NCBI RefSeq assembly: GCF_048544455.1
Contig: NC_133538.1
Location: 42,754,969 to 42,818,968, forward strand
DNA: 64,000 nucleotides
Direction: 5' to 3'
Source: Silene latifolia
Taxonomy: Eukaryota; Streptophyta; Magnoliopsida; Caryophyllales; Caryophyllaceae
Shown: piece by piece, positions 57,854 to 64,000 of the stretch
How the letters are laid out: each line of letters starts with the position of its first letter
Position numbering within the stretch: the stretch's first letter is position 1
Position numbers and translations under genes: made by a program
Notes under the pieces: model-generated
The model's database searches: none
Seen by the model: only the letters and a program-made list of their open reading frames with translations
Told to the model about the DNA's origin: nothing

Positions 57854-58980
57854 TCAAAACAGGTTCATCATCCGAAAAAGCACTCCCACTTCTTCCTCTG
57901 ATTCCTCATTTTCGTATCTAATGAGTTCTTCAACTTCATCTTCATCCCCTTCTTCTTCGACGTCTCTGTCATATTCCCCTTGACCTCTTTCCACTGTCAC
58001 TTCGTATACATCTTCATCATCTGTATCTTCCAACAAAATCGGTGAAATTGAGTGATCATTCACAACCACATCTTCTTGAAAGACACTTTCTTCAATAGGA
58101 GCATCAACTTGTGATCTTGCCTTGGTTTTAAAAATCGCGGACCACCGAATACCTTGATTACCTTTCTTAATGGTTGGATAAGGAGCATAACAAACTTGAT
58201 CGACTTGAAAAGTTGCCACAAATGGGTTATGTCCACGAAGTTTCTTTTTCTCGTTTACATCTACAAGTCCATAAACCTTATGGATACTAAGTCCTTGTGG
58301 GGAATTATCAAGCCAATCACATTTAAACAATATAACCCTATAAACCCTTTGCCCGGCATAATAAGAAAGCTCAATTACTTCATTTAGGGTTCCATAGTAG
58401 TCCAACCCTTCATTGAATTCACGAAACCCCATTGCTTAACGTAGACTTCGAAACATCAACTCCCTCCTTATAAGCTCGAAACTTATAGCCGTTGATGGAA
58501 TACCGTCTCCAAGACTTCACCATGTTACTAGGACCCAATGCTAAAGCTATTATTAGATGATCCTTCAATCTATGAACCTATGAATAAAAAAATGCTAATT
58601 AAGTTGTTATATTTTTTTCAATATCTAATAAGAAATCTAAATGTATAGTTCAATTTCAAAGAAAATGTATCATCACTTACTTGATTTCGAACCATTTCGG
58701 AAAACTTTTCTCATGTGATGCCCAAACATCATCAGAGGATGTGACATCAGGAAAATTGATTTTGATATGTGCCTCAAATTCCCTATAAGTAGGAAAACAT
58801 GTTTTAGTTATGTATTAATTACCTATAAATTCGATTTAATTTGATAATTAAAAAACAATTGATTAATGATGAAGTATTAACTTACTTTTCATAAGTATCT
58901 AAAAAATCTCCACGGTTCCTTAGCACATAAAAATGAGCTTCTTCATACTCTTTCTCGATTAAGTACCTCTCGTATACATT
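57854..58980 (-). CDS. CACTA TNP2 C-terminal region (DUF4216-like)
   Basis: Frame 58432-57854 (192 codons) starts MGFREFNEGLDYYG. It contains V-I-L-F-K-C-D-W-L-D-N and H-N-P-F-V-A-T-F-Q-V-D-Q-V-C-Y, the DUF4216 pattern found at the C-terminus of plant TNP2-type transposases. It ends in a very acidic tail (E-E-E-G-D-E-D-E-V-E-E). Upstream pieces of the same protein are visible at 58980-58690 and 58560-58435, separated by probable introns at 58580-58680 and 58780-58885. It lies between the TNP2 core and the TNPA-like gene, in the same direction, and is probably the end of the transposase gene. Confidence 0.6.
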
Positions 58981-59039
58981 TTCCTATTGTAGTTCCCATG
59001 TCATCATTGAATAACTCAAGTAACTTAGATTTCAACTGG

Positions 59040-61431
59040 TCATCGGAATTTACACCAACATCTAAGTCTTTTGCTTTTGTGTCAATGTGATCTTAGAAAT
59101 AAAAAGAACAGAAATTTGAAATTTCCTCTAACAAAAAAGCGTTGCATATTGAACCCTCCACCCGAGCTTTGTTGCCAATCTTTTTTTTTTATATGATTAA
59201 GAAATCTCTCAAATGGATACATCCATCGATATTGGACAGTCCTCCAACTTTTGCTTCATAAGGTAGGTGAAGAGGCAAATGCTCCATGGAATTGAAAAAG
59301 ACGGGGGAAATATCTTCTCTAACTTGCATATTATCTCCGCAATGTTTGACTCTAGACGTTCCATAGAATCAACTCTAATCGTAGAAGTACACAGTCTCTC
59401 TAAAAAATTGGCTTATCTCGCTTATTGCATTCCAAGGACCTGTCGGGAGCAACTCTTTCAAGGCAACCGGGAGTAGTCGTTCCATAAAGACATGACAATC
59501 ATGACTTTTCATGGAATGTAACACCATCTTTTTATGGTCAACACACCGACTCAAATCTGAAGCATAACCATCCTGGAATTTTAAGTTAGCAACCCAGTCA
59601 CATAGAGCCTTTTTCTCCGCGTTTGATAAAACAAACCTAGATGATGTGTTCCGTTTATAGCAAAGTTCATTAAAGTCTTCTTTACCCTTAGTGTCAAATT
59701 TAGTTTTACCTGGTACATCCATGATGGTGTTGATAAGTTGTTCAAAAAATTTTTCTCAATGTGCATAACATCCAAGTTGTGTCGAATCGCAATGTTTTCC
59801 AATAGGGAAGTTCCCGAGAATATGCTTTGTTTCCACCAACCTTCATTCTGATCTTTCAATCTTTTCAATTCTTTATCTGAAGCATCAACTATTTTAGGCA
59901 AGTCTTTTACGGATTCCCACACTTCATCACCCGTTAGTTTGGATGCGGCTATGCGATTCTCGCTTTTTCTTTTTTAAGAAAATGCTTACAATTGTCGCCG
60001 AAAGGATGATCAGGTGTTAAGAACTCACGGTGACAATCAAACCAACAAACCTTTTTGCTATTTTTAAGCCAAAAAGATCTATGATCATTTTCTGGACAAT
60101 AAGGACATGCACGATATCCACTTGTGGACCAACCAGAAAGCATGCCATATGCCGGAAAATCGTTGATCGTCCACATTAATGCAGCCTTTAATTGAAAATT
60201 TTGTTTCTTAGAGACATCATAGGTGTCCACGCCGGTTTCCCAAAGTTGTTTCAACTCTTTGATCAACGGTTGGAGGAAAACATCTAAATTTGTTTTCGGA
60301 TTCTTAGGACCAGGAACTAGCACAGACAAGAACAGAAATTGTCTCTTCATGCATAACCAAGGAGGTAAGTTGTACGGAGTCACAATCACGGGCCAACAAG
60401 AGTATTTCGTCCCAAACCGCCCAAAAGGTTGAAATCCATCCGTACACAAACCTAGCCTAACATTCCGGGGTTCACTTGCAAAATCTGGATGCTCTCTATC
60501 GAAATGCTTCCACGCTTCTCCATCACTTGGATGTGCCATTGTCCCCCTTTCTCTTAATCGAGAGTTTTTGTAGTGCCAACTCATCTCACCTGCTATGTGC
60601 TTGGTTGCATATAGTCGTTGTAACCTTGGCGCAAGCGAGAAATAAGTTATTGGTTTACATGGAATTCGCCTCCCACTTGAATTCTTTTTACCTTTATACC
60701 GAGATGCACGACACTTTGTACATTCTTCAAGATTAGAATTTTCCTCCCAGAAAAGCATGCATCCATTGATACATGCATCAATCTTTTCATGGGGAAGTTG
60801 GAGTCCCTTCGAAACTTTTTAATCTCATAAAAATTGCGCGCCATTTGATTTTCCTTTGGAATTATGTCACCAACGAATGACACAAAACTATTAGCGCATC
60901 TAAGAGATATGTTGTTCTCACATTTGATTGATAACAACCTAGCAAAATTCTTAACAACAAACTCATATCACTTCCCTCAAACACCGGTTGTTCAAATTGC
61001 TCTAACATTTTAAAGAACGAAGAAACTTGGGGGTTCGGGGTTTCATAACGCACTTCTTCATCGTCAAGGTCATCAGGATTAAGTCGATCCTCCAAAATTT
61101 GGTCAACGGTATCACGCAATGCATTTTCCACGAACTCACGGTAAGGATTCTCACTAGCATTTGTACTAGGTAGTTTCTCACCGTGATACGTCCATACATA
61201 ATAATTATCGGCGAAACCATACGACCAAAGATGAATTTGAACATCTGCTTTCCTTTTAAAACCTAGGTTTTTGCATTTCTTACACGGACACCTCATTTCA
61301 CCTAAATTCTTGTACTCACTACTTCCCTCCGCGAATTTAATAAACTCTTTCACCCCCTCTGCATATGCTTTCTTGGGTTTCTTTTTTTCGTCTAATCTTT
61401 CATACATCCACTGCCGTTCTAATCTTTTCAT
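59040..61431 (-). pseudogene. CACTA transposase (TNP2-like), frameshifted
   Basis: The N-terminal transposase-associated domain starts MKRLERQWMYERLDE with the zinc-like C-P-C-K-K-C and S-Y-G-F. The TNP2 domain follows (about 60758-59580) with C-T-K-C-R-A-S-R-Y, K-H-I-A-G-E-M-S-W-H, G-L-C-T-D-G-F-Q-P (first catalytic Asp region), W-P-V-I-V-T-P-Y-N-L-P-P and N-D-F-P-A-Y-G-M-L-S-G-W-S-T (second Asp region). A DUF4218-type part follows (S-H-D-C-H-V-F-M-E-R-L-L-P). The frame is broken near 60940, 60820, 59965, 59745, 59370 and 59290, and four or five of these are one-base losses in homopolymers. A stop lies near 59090. The enzyme would cut the element ends and excise it. Confidence 0.85.
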
Positions 61432-62667
61432 GTTATTATATATCTACACATTTATATATATCATTAAAAAGATAATAACCTAACAACAATCAAAATCAAG
61501 CATAATAAACAATAATTTAACATTTTAACCAATATAAATATTGTATTTCTTTGAATTGGGTCCTTATCACTCCAACCTAAACCCATCAATGTACGTTTTA
61601 AGTCACTAGCAAACATGTACTTGTGATTTATTAATGAGAAAAAAATTCGCAAAGCAATTCCCATCCGTTCTCCAAATACACAATATAGAATAAATAATTA
61701 CTCTACATATGCATTTAGAGAACATTAAAGGAATTGTCACCAAACTCTTTTCTCATTAACAAATCACAAGCACATGTTTACTACCTAAGTGACTTAAAAC
61801 GTACAAAGACAGTCCCAAAACGGGGACTATTCAAAAATTACTCCTAGTGAGTAATTTTTGAACGGGTACTAGGTCAATATAAACAATAATTTTAACAATA
61901 TTAAAAACAAAACATACAACAATGACTACTTTTTCAATTAACAAAAATTAACATGATTTACTTTTCATTTTACATATCTAGTCTAATTCATATTTATTCT
62001 AATTAACATTTAACAATAATCTAATTTTTAATAATAAAATTAAATATATATCTTAACTCAACATGCATACATTTTAAAAAAAAATTATAACTAATAATCT
62101 AAATTAACAATATACATTAACAACATACATCCGTCACAATATTGGCTTCTATCCTAAGTCAACATGCATCAACATCAACCCTTTCACAATTAAAGGAAAT
62201 TCCGTCAAGAGAAACCTCCGACGGATTAAAACAATAACTAATAATCTAAATTAATTAAACTAATTAAAAGGAGTAATACCTAATTAACTTGACAAAAAAA
62301 TGAAAAAGGAAAAAGGAAGTGGCGGTGGCACGGCGGTGGCCATGGCGGCTGGTCAAGCGCGGCGGGGGGCGGCGGCGGGTGAGGCGGCGGCGGTCTACTA
62401 TTAACAAAAAAAAAAAGATAAATAAGAAAAGGATGAAGGAGAAGTAAAAGGATAAAGGAAATAGAAAAAAAAAAGATAAAGTTAATTACCTTATAATGAT
62501 GGCGACGGCGTGGTGGTGTTGGTGGTGGTGGTGGTGGCGCCGGAAGTGGAGGAGGGTGGTGGTGGTGTCGGGTTTTAAGGAGGTAAGGGGTTAAGACGAT
62601 TTTAATTGATTTGGGGAAATTTTAGTAAAGTGAAGGAGAAGTCTTCGCGTGTTTGATTAATAGAAAA
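61432..62667. other. CACTA promoter side and 5' leader of the transposase gene
   Basis: No gene is visible. A GGC/GGT-rich island (62320-62400 and 62500-62570) suggests a GC-rich leader. The stretch 61470-61680 and 61690-61830 holds a short inverted duplication, where AAACATGTACTTGTGATTTA and TAAATCACAAGCACATGTTT-like sequences face each other. Transcription toward 61431 would start within or just inside this region. Confidence 0.5.
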
Positions 62668-63185
62668 CTCGACGGAAATTCCGTCAAGATTCCTATTTAA
62701 TCGACGGAAATTCCGTCGACACTCACTTTATCGAAAAATAATGCATGTGATCGCCACACGTCGGTTAAAGTACAACTCGACGGAATATCCGTCGATTTTT
62801 AAAAATTCGACGGAAAATCCGTCGATATCACAATTACTTGTGACACCCGTCACACACAACCACCAACTAATAATTGACCAAGTGACGGATATTCCGTCGA
62901 TTTTGAAACACCGACGGATATTCCGTCGGTAAGATAAAGTGATTTACAAAATTGTAACATAATTTAACGTGCAAATACCATTGACGGATTTTCCGTCGAT
63001 TAAAGATTACCGACGAATATCCGTCACAGTTCTTTTGGCGCCTTTGACTTGGTCAACGCGCCAATATATACTTGACGGGATATCCGTCGGAAAATTTACT
63101 TGACGGAATTTCCGTCACACATCCGTCAGTAACCCGTGTTTTCTGACGGCCTCTTTTTTCCGTCGGTATGGCCGTCAGTAAGCCG
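62668..63185. repeat. CACTA right subterminal repeats
   Basis: A dozen or more copies of CGACGGAAATTCCGTCGA-type near-palindromes occur in this last 530 bp, many in the variant TGACGGATATTCCGTCGAT. The variant central bases (AAATT, ATATT, AATTT) differ from the left-end set, where AAATT and AATTT dominate. They act as a binding array in En/Spm relatives. Confidence 0.9.
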
Positions 63186-63204
63186 CGTTTTTCTTGTAGT
63201 GAAA

Positions 63205-63786
63205 GTGCGCAATGTAAATTGACACATAAGATTTTGGTGACGAGGAAAACCCAATGTGGGAACAACCGCGGGAGGGACGGTACCCTGCCAAGTATTGCAC
63301 TATATGAATAGGAGGATGATTACAATGATAACGTTTATGCTAATCTTGCTGGCGTTAGGTATCAGGCCTGCAAGATCTCGTATAGAGTATATTTGTGAAT
63401 GGTATGCCGTGATGTGGTTGTCTTGAATATAATCTTGAATGAATATATGGATGAGTGAATGAATGCCCTTCTTGATTTCCTTCCTTTGCTATTTATAGGG
63501 TGAGAACCCTAGATATGTCCTACATTGAATATGGAAAGGGAATATTACTTCCATAAGGACTTCTTTCCAAATCCGAATTCCCTTACCAATTCTCCCCGAT
63601 CTCCCTAACTTCTCCCTGACTTCTCCCTGACACCCTTTTCCTTAACGCGGGCACCTTCCACGGTGGGCTCTTGATCCTTCTCAAGCCCATCTCCCCTTTT
63701 CCTGACCGCGGGCTCCCTTCCCTCTTTATTATAATCTTTATTTTACTAAGTGGGCTTTCTTTATTACGCTATTTTTAGCCCAAACA
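63205..63786 (-). repeat. Tat-2 5' LTR, outer part with promoter
   Basis: This continues the LTR after the CACTA element and ends CCCAAACA at 63786. The minus-strand TATA box (CTATAAATAG, 63489-63498) lies on this side, so transcripts started here meet the CACTA element before reaching the primer site and gag. Confidence 0.92.
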
Positions 63787-64000
63787 TAGTTCTTGGGTGC
63801 AACTTGGAGGAGACTTTCTAGTTGAAGGTTTTTCAAGGAGGATCATCCACATCATTTTAGCTCAAGAACAAATTAGTAAGGAGAACTAATTTGTGCCCAT
63901 TTTACCTTATATTCAATGTAAGGAAATTGTTTTTCCTTATACTTTCTTTTTATGCTTTCATATTAGCATGCATGTTACATAGATTACATAAACAACAATT
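63787..64000 (+). mobile_element. Outer copia-like LTR, continuation
   Basis: It starts with the TAGTT duplication and continues the LTR interrupted at 36675. The sequence is AT-rich and non-coding to the end of the window. The LTR end and any internal region lie beyond it. Confidence 0.5.

Larger units (their letters stand above)
55192..63201 (-). mobile_element. CACTA (En/Spm-type) DNA transposon, 8,010 bp
   Basis: The left end CACTACAGGAAAAACGCGG and, read from the other strand, the right end CACTACAAGAAAAACGCGG form an imperfect 19-bp terminal inverted repeat. The flanks are AAA (55189-55191 and 63202-63204), a 3-bp duplication proven by the empty site in the other Tat-2 LTR. Near-palindromic GACGGAAATTCCGTC motifs crowd both ends. 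Both genes typical of the superfamily are present on the minus strand, TNP2-like transposase first, then a TNPA-like protein. It may be an autonomous or recently autonomous copy. Confidence 0.95.
36676..63786 (-). mobile_element. Tat-lineage Ty3/gypsy element (Tat-2), split by two insertions
   Basis: The ends TGTTTAGG...CCCAAACA are flanked by TAGTT (36671-36675 and 63787-63791). On the minus strand the order is 5' LTR (right), primer site, gag, protease, RT, two RNase H domains, integrase, tandem repeats, an antisense gene, polypurine tract and 3' LTR (left). A non-coding LTR element (41974-50321) interrupts pol and a CACTA element (55192-63201) interrupts the 5' LTR. Without these the element is about 10.75 kb. 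LTR copies differ at roughly ten places by eye, so insertion is recent, yet gag-pol carries many frame changes. Confidence 0.92.

Noticed and set aside
62320..62580. Glycine-rich protein exon in the CACTA element
   Set aside because: GGC/GGT triplet runs here lie outside the transposase frame and are interrupted by A-rich runs. They look like a GC-rich leader or microsatellite.

Overview
The window looks like a plant nuclear intergenic region made almost entirely of transposable elements. It is probably from a eudicot and possibly from Caryophyllales, but that is only an impression from repeat style. I find no convincing intact cellular gene, and no tRNA, rRNA or CRISPR. The evidence for a plant is the set of families present: Tat-lineage Ty3/gypsy elements with two RNase H domains and an antisense gene, a Ty1/copia element primed by initiator tRNA-Met, an L1-type LINE, an En/Spm-type CACTA transposon, Stowaway-like MITEs, Helitron-like ends and a Mutator-like element with 9-bp target duplications.

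Layout. 1-2082: LTR and leader remnant of an Ogre/Tat-like element. 2083-11840: a decayed Tat gypsy element (called Tat-1 here) on the + strand, with gag, protease, RT/RNase H, integrase, an ~83-bp tandem array, an intron-containing gene on the opposite strand and one 3' LTR; its 5' LTR is missing. 11841-20016: AT-rich DNA with a 54-bp duplication, telomere-like repeats, a Helitron-like element, a 1,060-bp Mutator-like element and a hAT-like element. 20019-22960: a 5'-truncated LINE inside a Stowaway-like MITE. 23273-23480: an intact Stowaway MITE. 24003-30932: a complete copia element on the minus strand with 552-bp LTRs and GGGAA duplications. 30938-35702: short repeats, a possible exon pair, a Helitron fragment, a MITE and an array of a 12-bp palindrome.

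35703-64000 is a nested stack. An outer copia-like LTR (35703-36675, resuming at 63787) is split by a second Tat element (Tat-2, 36676-63786, TAGTT duplication, minus strand). Tat-2 is split by two later insertions. One is a non-coding LTR element with 2.7-kb LTRs (41974-50321, GTATC duplication) in pol. The other is an 8,010-bp CACTA transposon (55192-63201, AAA duplication) in the 5' LTR of Tat-2.

How the parts work together. The two Tat elements share one plan: gag-pol in one direction, then tandem repeats, then a divergent gene with its own TATA box reading inward from the 3' LTR. The long-LTR element has no proteins and would depend on a partner. The CACTA element carries both usual gene types (TNP2-like transposase and TNPA-like factor) plus subterminal near-palindromes. 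Most of its transposase frameshifts are one-base losses in homopolymers, so it may be more intact than it appears. The copia and LINE reading frames are broken mainly by stop codons that C-to-T or G-to-A transitions could produce, as expected for methylated, silenced elements.
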